This document shows, piece by piece, positions 11,321-23,445 of a stretch of DNA of 64,000 nucleotides. The notes beneath the pieces are model-generated. The model was not told the origin of the DNA. It made no database searches and saw only the letters and a program-made list of their open reading frames with translations. Position 1 is the stretch's first letter; each line of letters begins with the position of its first letter. Source of the stretch: Chaunax sp. Z400 (taxonomy: Eukaryota > Chordata > Actinopteri > Lophiiformes > Chaunacidae); contig CM075184.1 in NCBI GenBank assembly GCA_037577475.1, forward strand, positions 6,473,594-6,537,593, in the 5' to 3' direction. Position numbers and translations under genes: made by a program.

Positions 11321-12169
11321 AGCCCCTTTTTACACATAGCTTGTTCAAGGTGGGACTGGTTCACCTTTATTCTACTCCGCCATTCTATATAAAGGCGTAT
11401 TGGAGAGTCTGTGTTGTGATGGCACCCCTGAATCTGCCATCTGTGTAAATGTGAGATTCAAAGGATTCACATTTTGACAACGTGTTAAATGTGTGGCCCA
11501 CAACATTCATAAAGCGATTAGTAGCAGTTAGCAGCTAACTCAAACAAGAATAATCAATAGTAAATATTTTTAAGGCGCTATGGTGGCGCAGTGGGTAACG
11601 CTCTTGCCTCACAGCAAGACGGTCATGGGTTCAAATCCACCTGAGGACCTGGGACCTTTCTGTGAGGAGTTTGCATGTTCTCCCTGTGTCTGTGTGGGTT
11701 CCCTCTGGGTTCTCTGGCTTCCTCCCACCACTAAAAACATACAGTAGAGGTGAATAACTCTAAATTGCCAGTAGGCATGAATGTGAGTGTGAACGGTTGT
11801 TTGTCTTTCTACGTGTTCCTGTGGTGAACTGGCGACTTGTTCAGGGTGAACCCCCGCCTCCAGCCCAAAGTCAGCTGGGCTAGGCTCCCCCCCCCCCGTG
11901 GACATGCAACAGTGAGGGTAAATGATTGTTTTTGCCATGTTATTACAGTGTTTTTAAAGTGCTGCTCAACACATATGTAAAAAGTCAGACATTGACACTG
12001 CTGTGTTATACATCACACTGGTTTTGCTCGTGGGACACAGGCTCACTTTTAAAAATCATGCACTAGTGTTGTGCAACCGTTGTTTTGTTCAGTGTGAAAA
12101 ACAACAAAAGCGTTGTAAAGAAGGGTCTTCGTTATGGTGCTGTTGCACGATCTCTGTGTAAAAAGGGCT
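11321..12169. mobile_element. MITE family A, copy 2, interrupted by a SINE
   Basis: The left terminus is agcccctttttacaca and the right terminus is tgtgtaaaaagggct, an inverted pair. TAA lies directly outside both ends (11,318-11,320 and 12,170-12,172), the 3-bp duplication typical of PIF/Harbinger transposons. Removing the SINE at 11,573-11,935 leaves about 490 bp. The right part (from 11,936) aligns with 17,074-17,230 of copy 3. No transposase is present. Confidence 0.7.
11573..11935 (+). mobile_element. tRNA-headed SINE with L2-type tail, copy 1
   Basis: The head tatggtggcgcagtgggtaa resembles an RNA polymerase III box A region, and ggtcatgggttcaaatcc resembles box B. The body 'gaggagtttgcatgttctcc' and the end 'gtcagctgggctaggctcc' match the copy at 35,344-35,703 (opposite strand). 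The 3' module resembles the end of fish L2-type LINEs, which would supply the copying enzyme. It sits inside a MITE. Copies are retroposed; this one is diverged. Confidence 0.8.
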
Positions 12170-13340
12170 TAAAGTCTGCAGAAAGCCTGCATGAGGCCCC
12201 TTGTGAACTGGATGAATTGTGGGTTTGGACAGACCTCACACACTCCCTTGGAATTTACCCACAAAGGGTCTACCAGAGTGGTGAAGCCTCTCTGTCACCG
12301 AGGGGCAGGAAGGCCAGACTGGATTTGGGCTTTATCATCTTGCAACATGACACACCTGGATACAGATGGAAGCATGACAAGCATGATGGAGTCAAAGAAT
12401 AAATGCAATTTCTGCAATTTCGCTGACGCACACTGTTCCTGGTTCTCCTGTAACAGCATCTGATGGTTTCCTGAAACTGTTTTAAAAATAACTCACTCTT
12501 TTTTACTGGATATCATTAAGTTGACTGACAGAACAATCTACCCAGAATTGGTATTCAGAGTGGATTTTGCCGGACTGCAAACTCACTAGTTGTGTGTGTT
12601 TCTGGTATGTTCTACCTCAAGCCCTGAGGTTACTGCTGCCCGCATGATCAACCTCCACCCTGTCTGTATAACCAAATCAGAGCCACATGGCAGAAAGCTT
12701 CCTCTCATTTGAAACACCCCAACCCCCCAGTCCCTGCAGTTAACTCTTAAACCCCATTGGACCTCAATTGTTTGGCAGCTTAAAGTGTTTTGTCTAAGTC
12801 CTGCTACCCTGTGGAGGATCTTTCCTGTGAAAAGTTCTCCAGTGAAGTAAAAGATAAGTTGAAGCTTAATTGTAGTAGTGTTGCTGCTGAATCCAATCAG
12901 AGGCATCAAACCCATTCTAACCAGATTATCTGAGCAGATGTGTGCAGGAAGAATCAAAAACACAGGAATGGTTTCTTTAAAGAGTTAGAAGAAAGTAACC
13001 TCATTTAAAGAAGCATTTGAGGTTATATAAGTTAATGTGAAACATTTCACCAATGAATGAAAAACTTCCTGTCAGGGATGAAAAGTTTCAACAAAATCTG
13101 TGACAAGAACTTTGGTTTGTCACATTATGCTAGATGTTGTTTTGGTATAAATCCTTTTAGCTGTTTTATGGAGTCTGTGGGTTTGTCTAACTGTGTTTAC
13201 TCCCTGTAAATAGCAGTTGTCACTTTGCCACATGTGTAATTGCCATAAGTGGTTCTGATTGGAGAGTCAAATGGGTGGTCCAGCTCCACCGCACTGGACG
13301 TAATCCAGCTTGACCTCTCCAGACATAGTGGTTAGTTTAG
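12170..13340. other. Non-coding, no recognised feature
   Basis: No gene or repeat recognised. Minus-strand open frames here (for example 12,586-12,963) show no recognisable domain. Confidence 0.5.
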
Positions 13341-13363
13341 GTTCTGTGTTAGACGTAGTCTAG

Positions 13364-13396
13364 GGTTAAGGTTAGGGTTTAGGGTTAAGGGGTGGG
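13364..13396 (+). repeat. Short degenerate telomere-like repeat
   Basis: About five imperfect GGGTTA/TTAGGG-type units with TTTAGGG and TTAAGG variants. It is an interstitial motif only, far too short to be a chromosome end. Confidence 0.5.
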
Positions 13397-15105
13397 GCTC
13401 AGTGGAAGCTCAAGCAACACTTTATGTATAAAGAATAGCTTTTTATTCTGTAGCAGCATGTTTCTATGAATGAATACTTCAGTTTGTCTTTTGGTCTACG
13501 ACTGCATGGACGGTCATGAAATATGGTTCCTTCATGTCCACCACGGCATCAATTCAAGAACTGCAAAGATGGTTCCTTCGTTTTCCACGATCTGATCAAT
13601 ACATGAATTCTTCCAAGATGGTTTTCCAACCAAACACAATGTAAAACATTCCAACCAGCCTCCGCTGTGCTCTAACATCCTAAACTCAGGATAGGGTTTA
13701 ACCTGGAGCAATGAAGGATCCGGTGTGCTTCGTTTCTCTCCAGATTGCCTCTGTTTAACAAAACAAGATCATAACACAACACATTTCTGTCCCATGCATT
13801 TCAGTTAATGTTTTGTTCAGTCCATTCTTCAAAACTCATTAGAGAGCATCACTTCATTCATTATTTCCAGTTTCAGATGAAACACATTCTCTCTCTTGTC
13901 AAATCCTGTTTCTGTGATAAACACATTCCCACTATTATTATATCAAATAAACATTCTTTGTAAATTAATTACATTTTCTTCCCCGCAATATACAATTGGC
14001 TTAAGTCAGTGATCACTTTAAGTGCAACTCATAAGTAGCCGGCAATGTCTCTTTAAATATGAGCACCTTGATATTTAGCCTCTGTAAAATGTACAGACCA
14101 ACTGAGATGTATTTGATGGAAAGTGCTTGTGTTACATATTTTAACAATATTTTACCAGGCAACAGGCTCAGGTAATACCAACATAGCTCAATTAGAATTT
14201 AACAAAATACTTATTCAGAAATACAAAACATTCATAAAACGTATTCAGAATCTCAACAACACGCAGGAGCCATGAGAGACATTCATCGATGGGGTTATGC
14301 TCGGCACAAAATGGCACCCACATAGGGAAACTTTACTGTTTTACCTGAAACTAAATCACTATAAGTTTACTATATAGTTTATTTATAATTTACTGACTTG
14401 TATTAAGCAGGTAAAGAGGTTGTGCGCACAAGTTACTATCTTGTTCCCACAAGATGGTAATTTGTTCTCACCAGATAATTATCTTGTGTGTGCAAGATTC
14501 TGGGACTTCAGGGGCTCCTTAGAGGAATGAATATCTGGTGTGTTTCGTTTCTCTCCAGATTGCCTCTGAGGGAATAGCAGAAGTAGTAGCCGTTCCCTGG
14601 AGCAGCTAGAGTGAACACAAAGGTTCTGCCCCACTGCTACAAACATAAATGCACCGTATCGTTTCGATTTTCTGCTTCTAAACACAAGCGTAAATTTGTA
14701 ATATCAACTAAAAATGATTAAAATAATAATTCCTTGAATGTAATCACATAAATGTGATCACCCTATTTTAGGGGTGCCACACTTATGTCAAGTGGCTGCA
14801 TGATCACAGCAGATATTCCTGTAAGACTGATGCGTGATGAGAGGGGAGCCTACATGACTATCGGTGATGTATTTTTTATTCACGTGTTCTTGTTATCTGT
14901 ATGTAGTTTTCTGTGAGGGGCATGTATGTTCTGACATGTTAGGAGAGTTATGGCTGTGGCTCAGGACATAACAGCAGTCATACCCTGAAAAGAAGGCCAC
15001 ACAGACACACACACACACAGCTCTGGCCTCAGTGTTCTGTTAATATGTCCTATGTGGTGCTATTGAGTTGTGTCAAGGTAACCGTTTTTAAAACCAGCAG
15101 TCTAC
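13397..15105. other. Non-coding; 32-bp direct repeat and ACAAG-type palindromic patch
   Basis: No gene. Bases 13,722-13,753 and 14,537-14,568 are the same 32-mer with one mismatch (core ttcgtttctctccagattgc). Bases 14,424-14,500 hold alternating direct and inverted copies of a 'caagat..taat/attatcttg' motif, resembling a palindromic satellite-like repeat of fishes. The remainder is unremarkable. Confidence 0.5.
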
Positions 15106-15172
15106 ATGCTGAAGTGACCTGGGGCAGGATACTGAATCCCAAATTGCTCCCTATTGGTGTGTGAGTGTTCGT
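15106..15172 (+). mobile_element. SINE 3' body fragment
   Basis: Contains 'ggggcaggatactgaatccc' and 'aaattgctccctattggtgt', matching the central part of the SINE at 15.4 kb (gatactgaaccccaatctgc). Head and tail are missing. Confidence 0.55.
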
Positions 15173-15398
15173 GTTCCCTTGGATGGTATGGTTACCATCA
15201 GTCAAACCACTAAAAGCAATTCTGTCTGTTACGTTCAACAACTTTACAGCGACTTTCATTCAGATTTCTGTGTCCATAATGTATGACCACATGGACCGTA
15301 TGCACCGACAACCATGTACAAGCAATGTCCAGTGTAGTCGGCTGCCTGTAACCACACCTACATTCAATTCCTGCAAACCACCTGTGTTAACAGTTCTA

Positions 15399-15660
15399 GG
15401 GGCGGCTGTGGCTTAGGGGTTAAGAGCGGCCGTCCACTTATCAGAAGGTCGGTGGTTTGATGCCCAGTTCCCCCAGGTCTACATGTCGAAGATCCTTGAG
15501 CAAAGATACTGAACCCCAATCTGCTCCCTGGCGCCATAATGTCTGCCCACTGCTCCTCAGGGATGGGTCAAATGCAGAGAACCAGTGTTGCTACATTGTA
15601 CCGTGTATGCTGCAAAACTGTATGTGACAATAAAGCTTCTTCTTCTTCTTCTACTTCTAG
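15399..15660 (+). mobile_element. tRNA-derived SINE type 2, copy A
   Basis: The head ggcggctgtggcttaggggt (box A-like) and ggtcggtggtttgatgcc (box B-like) mark a tRNA-derived promoter. The body matches 43,397-43,637 up to 'gatgggtcaaatgcagagaa'. From there the 3' part differs: this copy ends 'gtgacaataaagcttcttct', with a (TTC)n tail. It is a retroposed, non-coding element transcribed by Pol III in its active state. Confidence 0.8.
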
Positions 15661-16707
15661 AATGAACATCTTCAAATATATCATTATTATTGATTATTTG
15701 CTGTTCATGCCATCTATTCATCTGTCAGTTATTTAGAAATATATTCATTTTAAACAGGTCATAAGTGAGTGACTGGTGCCAAACACGATAGGGGAAATAG
15801 GACATGGAAGACACAAGAACGTCCTGATGATCCTGGATCAGTTCCAGTGGTCATTATCAGGATACATGTGCCTTGGTTACACTTGGTTACATGAACCCAC
15901 TGGGGGTCACACCAGTCACCAATGACTGATAAAGCACTCGTCTGATACTTCACATAAAGACTGTCCTGCAGGACGCTGTTCCAACAGGTTTGTGGCTTTG
16001 TTATCCATCATGGAATCTGGTATTACTTTCTGATAATGATGATTGAGGGACACGCTGTTATGATCCCACAGCCTGGACCCTCTTGCAGAAAGTAACTCAG
16101 TGGTTTACTAGCATTTAGCAAAGCTATTCTTACTCATGTATTATCATGAAAAAACAAAAGCCCGTAGTCAACATAATAAACAAGTCATGTTTTACACTGT
16201 AGAAAACTAGCTTAAAGTTTTCAGCCTTGGTGACGTGGAATCAACAACCTGTCCCTCTCCAGTAGATGAGAGATGTCCCTAAAGTGTTTTGGAAAAAATA
16301 TTGTCACACTTAGATTGTAACCATGTAAAAGGAAAAAAAGGAAAACAAACTAAAAAACTAAGCTGTGAAGAGACTAATACCATTTTTTTTCACACACAGA
16401 CACACAGAGACAGACACACACACACTATGTAAACTGTGGCGCACACAGTCTGGTGAATTTGCATTTAGGGAACTAGCGTGTTTAGCTCGAAGGTGTAACG
16501 ATCTCCAGCTCTAACTGACATGTTGGCTAAAGTAAACAGTCCACATCCACACCCAGCAGGTATCTGCTCCCAGTGTACAGCAGCACTCGGAATATCACCC
16601 AGTGAGAGTTGTTCATCTGGCAGAAGTCACGCAATGAATCAGATAAACTAGTATTTCAACACGATCAAGGTTTAAGCAGTAGAATTTTTTAGTAAATAGA
16701 GTCTTGT
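15661..16707. other. Non-coding, no recognised feature
   Basis: No gene. A-rich and CA-rich patches lie at 16,326-16,425. Confidence 0.5.
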
Positions 16708-17232
16708 GGCCCTTTTACACAATCTGTTCAAGGCGGGACTGTTGCTCTTTTTGCACCCGACCATTCTGTATGGGGGTCCTTTGCTGTTCCACCTCTGAGC
16801 CGGCAGCAGGGCAAGTAACAGCACAAAATCGACGCCTGCATGTGGAGCGAGCCGGTGAGGCAGCAAGAGAGCACGGGGGTGCGATTTTTTCACAACATAT
16901 AATGTTTGCGATATGTAACCAGATGGTTTAGCAGCAAATTCACAGCATAAAAAAAAAAAATCATACAAAATTGTCTTCAAATTGTGGAGAAAGTGTGGCG
17001 TCAGGAAGCTTTTTACCTTGTCAGCAGAGGACGAGATCAACCGCCGCGTGACATGGAAGGTAAAGAGTGTTCTCGCCATGTTCTTTTGTCGTTTACAAAG
17101 CGCTGCTTGACGTATGTTTAAAACGTCACACCAGACGCTGTTTATACATTATGCCTCCTTTGGTAGCAGAAGGACGGCATGCTTTCTAAAATCACACACT
17201 TGAGCCAGAGGCTTGTTCAGTGTAAATAAAAT
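16708..17232. mobile_element. MITE family A, copy 3 (right end lost)
   Basis: The left end ggcccttttacacaatctgt is followed by 'ttcaaggcgggact'. The interior right part ('gccatgttcttttgtcgttt' to 'ttgttcagtgtaaa') aligns with the right part of copy 2. The terminal 'gtaaaaagggct' end is missing. The open frames crossing it are unrelated to any transposase I recognise. Confidence 0.6.
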
Positions 17233-17894
17233 CTGTGACATGATGACAGTGTGTCTTTTTCAAGCTTATGGTGAATTTAGACAAAATGGAAAAGGCATCG
17301 CTGTAGTGACAAGATAACAGCAGCTTCAAGCTCCAAACATCCCACCATACTGTGACAGCACACAAAGACAATACAATGTGATGTTGTGTGCTTTATTGAG
17401 GTTTCATTGTTGAAGGCTGTTCTCCACCAAAGGTAGGCCTGTGTGTTGAGTGGTAGAAAAAGGTTCTACTTTGTCCTGCAGTCATGTCCAGTAAGGCCTG
17501 AGCTCCCCGTCAAAGACTCAACAGGGACTCAGAAGTGAGACAAACAGCTGACCTTTGAGAAGTGTATTCAGTATTCACAGTTTGAATAGAACGGAATGAA
17601 GAAATGCCATCTTTAACTTCAAAGCTTCGCTCACAACACAGCTTTCAAATTAAGTAAATAGAATGAAGATCGGTGACAGCTGGTGATGACAATGTTCGGT
17701 GCAGCACAAAAAAAAAAACAACACAAAAAACAGCACAACACACTGTAGTGTTGTCAAAACACTGATGTCAATTTTAGCCCAGACAGGAGACTCAGCCAGA
17801 GAACAGGTTCAATCAGGAGACAAGATCAATTTTTTCAACTGTGCACACAGAGGGAGGGAGGAGGTTACACACACTGAACATTCACCAAAGACGC
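17233..17894. other. Non-coding, no recognised feature
   Basis: No gene; an A-rich run lies at 17,707-17,733. Confidence 0.5.
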
Positions 17895-18300
17895 ATTTCC
17901 ACTGAGTAGTACTGGCTCTACTCGACTCGACTCTATCAGGTACCTTTCTGCCAGTCATTTTCTCTCTCCTGATCCTCTCATCAGCTGTTTAAGACAGGAA
18001 CGTCTGCACCTCCTCAATAAAGCGGCTGGAATAACAAAAAGTTACGGTCACCAAAGTAGCTTCACTGTTTGAGTGTGGCGGCCATTGATTTGTGCTGTGC
18101 TGGATACTCCATGTGTGCAGGGCATTGACCAATCAGGGGTCTGTAACGTTTCACGTGACCTTTTAGTACCTGCTCGGCTCACTTGGAACCGCAGCAGAGC
18201 AGGTACTAAAAAAGAAGTATACCAGGTACTTTTACCTAATGGAAACGTTAAAAAAAAGGAGAGTCGAGTCGAGTCGAGCTGGTACTATGCAGTGGGAAAG
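17895..18300. mobile_element. MITE family C, copy 1 (complete)
   Basis: Long inverted ends: the left begins atttccactgagtagtact and continues into ctactcgactcgactc; the right is gagtcgagtcgagtcgagct, then ggtactatgcagtgggaaa. The roughly 400-bp interior has no transposase. The interior block 'gtttgagtgtggcggccatt' is repeated in copy 2 at 59.2 kb. No clear target duplication was seen, so the superfamily is left open. Confidence 0.75.
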
Positions 18301-18384
18301 AGAAACAGAGAAACAATCTAAGCTCAAGTATCCTCCCAGGCTAACAGGTACAGGTGTCAATCATTAGTCCCAACCCCATGTGTT

Positions 18385-18600
18385 ATACATGTGTTTTTGC
18401 AATGCGCCTGACCACACATCTTTTTTTAGGACCAACACTCCCCCGGGCACACAGATGGGCACAAGTACTTACACAACACAAGCAGTGAGTATGAAAATGA
18501 AAACTGTATCGGCCACACATTAACAATGACACTACGCTGTGCCCTACTTTGTGCCATGCAGGAGACAGAGCCCACAGACTTTCCACATGTCACAGCTGAA
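18385..18600. mobile_element. MITE family D fragment
   Basis: Shares the blocks 'accaacactcccccgggcac', 'cagatgggcaca' and 'gaaaatgaaaactg' with 37,400-37,495 and, less closely, 48,455-48,520. Only the right part of this family is present here. Confidence 0.5.
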
Positions 18601-19735
18601 ACTAACCTTCCTTCCAACGTAGAAATAACTTGTGCCAACTTGATATCACCTTAAAATCATCAACTGCACGCTTTGATATACAGTATGCTCGGCTATATTC
18701 ACATAAACGTTCGCATTTTGGAGAATTCCCTCATCCCTCGATGTTGTCTGTAATCTTGTAAAATAACCTGTTTATTGGTATTGGGGGCAGATAGAGGAGA
18801 AGAAAAGGAGAAAGAAAAAAGCCAGAGTCCTCTTTCGACAGTGAAGGAGGGTGAGAACTGAAAAAGACCCAGAGAGGGAGGGTTAAGGGTGTGGTGCTGG
18901 ACAGACCAGCACAGGTCATTCTACCCTGCTATGGTCACAATAAAGACCACGAGACCCCCTATCCTGAATGAACAGGCCACAGTTCAAGTGCGGGCACCCC
19001 ACCACAAAAGAGCACACACACATACATTTTGCCCCCAGTGTCCAGTCATCACTTTCATGTGCTCACATGGGTTTGTCGGGCGGCCTTTGAGAAACCTTTC
19101 AACGATCGTGGGGTGATTGGCTCCCTATAGCTGAATAAACTGGCTCCATTCACAAAACCGTGGCTCCAGAGGATAATGGGAGGACGGAGGAGGGGGAGGT
19201 GAGGAGGTCATCATGAGAGCCGGGTCACTTTGGAGCGGCACTGGCACCATTTTCAGTGAAGTTAGTATTAGTTAATGTCACTTGGCTCCAGTTTACACTA
19301 GCAAGGGATGTGTTGTTGTTTTCTTAAGTAATGATGCATATGAGTATCTTCATCACCACGTGAAGAAGGGATATTAAACGAGAGACCAGTTCAGAGGCTC
19401 CTCACTGTAGACTAGGAACAATAATCTCAAAACCTGCACAAAAAGGAGGTCAGCCAGAAAATGAGTACATTTGGATTAACTTGCCCTTTAAATGAGGAGG
19501 AGCAGGAGACAAACACTATCAAATCTGAAAACACAATTAAACAAGCCAAAAATAGTTATCAGTCAAATATACAAGTGTTTCTTCATAAACTGGTGACCGA
19601 AAACTAAAAGGACCTCTGAACTCTAAGGCCTGTAAGTTTAAGCGCTAGGTTTCAATGAAAAGATCAGGTTAAGAAACAACTATTTAGGTTTTAGTCTTCC
19701 TAGCGTATCTAAATAGTGAGCTGAAGAAAGTCTAA
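18601..19735. other. Non-coding, no recognised feature
   Basis: No gene or named repeat recognised. Confidence 0.5.
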
Positions 19736-20257
19736 GGCCTCGTTTACACAACAACGGTTTAGCTGAAAACGGAGAAGTGTTTTCTTTGTGTTTTCAAAAG
19801 TTTCTGCGTTCACACGACATCGTTTCCGAAACGATCCCCGTACACACGGATTCACAAAAATGCTATAGTATGTATGCCAAGGCAGTATGACGATGTAACC
19901 TTTCAAAATAAACACCACAGAATAAGATCACAGTGATGGTTCAGCAAATCTACATTGGAGGAGTGTTAATAAAATCAACAGAGTCTGCAGCACAAACTAA
20001 ACCGGACAGTCTGATGTTGTTTTTTGTTGTTGTTCTGGCCATAGTAGGCTGTTTGTTGTCTGTGTACGTGACAAAGGCTGGCAGGAACCATAATAGGCAT
20101 GCAGGAGGCGGGGCTGTGTCGTCATCGTTTTCAGCCACGGTTTGCGTGGCATTAAGACACATTTCCACTCTGGAACCCGTTTTCAAAAGTTTGTGTTTTC
20201 AGTCCCCCAAAACACAACAAAAGGTTTCTGTTTTTGAGTGAATGTATAAACGGCCCC
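19736..20257. mobile_element. MITE family B, copy 1 (complete)
   Basis: The left end ggcctcgtttacacaacaac and the right end gtataaacggcccc form inverted termini. TAA flanks both (19,733-19,735 and 20,258-20,260), consistent with PIF/Harbinger-type insertion. The interior contains 'gagtctgcagcacaaact' and 'gttttcagtcccccaaaa', shared with copies at 25.5 and 30.3 kb. Overlapping open frames on both strands are not transposase. Confidence 0.7.
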
Positions 20258-23112
20258 TAAGAGAATGCAGCACACAGCACACTGTGTGATGCAGCAGCTC
20301 AGGTCTAAGATATGTTGACACTACTTTGTAGGGAGTCATTGGCTCTTCATTGGAGCCATTCGTTTAAGTGCATGTAAGTTTATGAAGGCAGGAGGTACTT
20401 TAAAAACATCAACTCTCTAAATTTGGGTTTTCATACTTTGTCTTATATGGATAGTCACAGTAATATTTCTATAATTATTTAAGACTCACTTATCCAATGC
20501 AGTTAGTTCCTAAGAGTGATTTATTTTCTTACTGCATGTAAAACGGCTGCCATCAAGACTTTATTATAGCAAACGCTTATTATGACATCACATTTGTCTG
20601 GTTTGTTTTCTGGGAGTGTTACTGTAACCCAGCTGCTGGGTAAGCACTAGTGACGGCTGACACTTTGCTGACAAGATGACAGTAACGGTTGACTCTTGAT
20701 ACTGCGAGTTCCTCAGTAACTACGGTCCAGATGATGATTCAAAACAGACTTTTATTCTTAGCAAACAAAATAATCATTCAGCATTTCATCTTGCAACAAG
20801 TGTCTCCATTCCCAAACAGACAGCATCTCCTCAGGTCCACCAAGCTACTGCACATACAAGAGAGAGAGAGAGAGCAATCAGTTCAACACAAAGCACCAGT
20901 GATAATTGAGCTCTCACTCACTGGCATCATTTCCTGAACTGTCCTAGCCTCTCCCTCCTGGCACTGACCTCTAACCATATCCCAATGCCACAATGACCCC
21001 TCCTCCAAAACCCCCTACCTACCCAGGACTCGTTTTCTCTTGGGCTCTCCTGAAGAAGCAGAGCAATCTTTATATTTGCAGTATTTTTATCATAATAATT
21101 AATCTTATTGGGGATGTTACATGTGTGTCACTGCATGACTTTTGTGAATAGAGCCCAAACACAAATGTTTTTTTTTATGACCATATGATATCAGGCATTA
21201 ATGTCATCTTTATTTGGCCTTGTCAACGTTCTCATTAAACTATCACTACCTTTAAGAGTTGTGTGTACTTACACAATATCAGTGCCGGTTGTCTATGAGG
21301 AGGTTGCTTGTGAGAAGTGTTTACCCTCAGCCTATGTGGTGTATGCTGAGGGTATACGATAGCATGCAATATAGCAAACGCATTGGTGACTGTCAATAGA
21401 AGTTCAAACAATAGATGCTCAATTTGGCCAGGATCTGAACAACGGTGAAGTCTTGTGGAGTCATTGCTTCAACTGATCAAACGGACAAGATGTCATATAT
21501 GTGAGAGAGAGAAAACAATAGAAGAGCAATCGAAGGAGAGGCGTCGTCGATGGATCAATAACCTGTGACGTGAATCTTTCAAGCAGAACATTTTTTATCA
21601 CAGATTAAGGTTTACAGATATTTTCATTACACTTAGCATATTCACATCTTATTTATTTGTAAATCTTGTATGCTGGATAGACACAGGACATGGGACACAT
21701 TTCAATATGTGCTTACACTGGAGACCTATATGACTACTTATGTGTTGATTACATCTCTAATATACTGTATGTAGAAACGTCTGTTTATCATCATGCTAAA
21801 TCTAGTCCTGTAATGGACATGTCTCTCTATATATTAAAGATGTAAACATGCATATGACTATTTACACATGCAGGCATGAGACAAAGTCCATCTCACTGTA
21901 TGCAACCAATTTCCTTCGCCCACTCTAATACAAACTGATTGCAGACAAACTTACTGGGGTAGAACTCATCCCATGTGCTTCCTTAATTACCAAATAATTC
22001 ACTACACTGTGATGTTTCTTTGTGTCACAAGGATACTGCCTTATGATTGGATCTATATAAGTTAGATTTTCTCACTTTAGCTTTTGTCAAGCACTGCTGT
22101 GTGCTTACATGCCATGACTGGAGCAAATACAAGTGTGGGGTATGTCTGAATGCTCGATGCATACCCCACTTACCTGTACCATAGGACGTTACTATATTCT
22201 TTACCACAGAGTTTTCATAATGACGGCCAGAGGAGGGACAGAAACAGGGACCTGGTCCCTGGAACCACAACCATGCCTTTCCTGGTTGTTTTCACCGCTG
22301 AGAGTTCTGGTGGGTTCCTTTAAAAAAAAAAAAAAAAGCCTATTTGGAAGATAACGCATCGAATCAAACTAAAGGTTTAAAGGAAGTAAGATCAGTGTGT
22401 CGTCTGTTAAAATAAATATGACCCTGGACTCCTCAACAGCACCGCTATTCTTCATCAGAGGCATGAAACAGTAGGGAGGGAAGTACCAAACAATGCTTTT
22501 CTCTGACACCATCGACCTTGAACGCTGTGATCATAAAGTCTGAAACTAAGGATGCATTCATGTTTATCTCAACTCCTCGACTTCCTCACGAGCACTTGTT
22601 CCTTAACAGGATGTAACTTAGAGCTAGAGAAGAGGGAGGGAGACAGAAGGGAGATGGTTCTTTGTTAACATCCTCCCAAGCTCTGTCTAGATCACAACAT
22701 TGAAGTAGAGGCTTGGAACTTTTCAATCTTGATGTAATGAAATATAGGACATTATTATTCCTGTTTAAACGGCCTGTGAAGCAATCCCTTAATAACACAA
22801 CGACACTGTGAATGGTGGGGCAGGTTCCACTTAAAGTAATGAAGCTTCAGTCTTTAGTTAGTAAAACCAACAAGTTTTAGCCTTTGTTGTAAGAAATTCC
22901 CTGTTTGTTTCCAACAGTGGTCAAAATGTCAGCAATAACCCAACACATGGTTACCAGGTCATAGTTTGGTTCATTAAATTCCATACCTGTCTTTGCGCTA
23001 AACGCTTATGATGTTTAGCTGCTGTAACACTTGGTATGTTTCCAGTTTTATCTTATCTGTTAATATGTTTCAGCATGTCATTGGTTTTGGTAGTACTTGA
23101 TCCTAATGGACG
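20258..23112. other. Non-coding, no recognised feature
   Basis: No gene. Small simple repeats: (AG)n at 20,860-20,873 and an A-rich run at 22,322-22,337. No interspersed family was recognised. Confidence 0.5.
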
Positions 23113-23445
23113 ATGATGATGGACAATGACTCCCACCCGATGCGGGACCACATAACAGCACTGGAGAGCTCCTTCAGCCACAGGCTGCTTCACCCGAAGT
23201 GTGTGAAGGAGCGCTATCGCAGGTCTTTCCTTCCTGCAGCTGTTAGATTATACAACCAGCACTGCTCCCAGTGGACCACACAATATCTTGTATATTTTGT
23301 CTGTGCAATATTTTTGAGACACTTTATATCCCTCTTGTCTTATGTATTTTTATATTTTCCCCTCCCCACTGTGCTAATGTAACATTGAGAATTTCCCCAC
23401 TGTGGGACTAATAAAGGAATATCTTATCTTATCTTATCTTAAACC
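23113..23445 (+). mobile_element. LINE 3' end (L2/CR1/Rex1-like group)
   Basis: Bases 23,113-23,382 encode DSHPMRDHITALESSFSHRL and CVKERYRRSFLPAAVRLYN, the typical last residues of a fish non-LTR retrotransposon ORF2 (reverse transcriptase polyprotein). They are followed by a short 3' UTR, 'aatttccccactgtgggact', 'aataaagg' and an (ATCTT)n tail at 23,420-23,440. The 5' part is absent, as usual for 5'-truncated LINE copies. The tail matches the tail of the SINE at 43.4 kb. The exact clade is uncertain. Confidence 0.7.

Noticed and set aside
12586..12963. 125-codon minus-strand frame
   Set aside because: No recognisable motif, no neighbouring exon-like sequence; treated as chance.
19933..20241. 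102-codon frame with a hydrophobic stretch (LFFVVVLAIVGCLLSVYV)
   Set aside because: Lies inside a family B MITE and is not preserved in the other two copies, so the apparent membrane segment is accidental.
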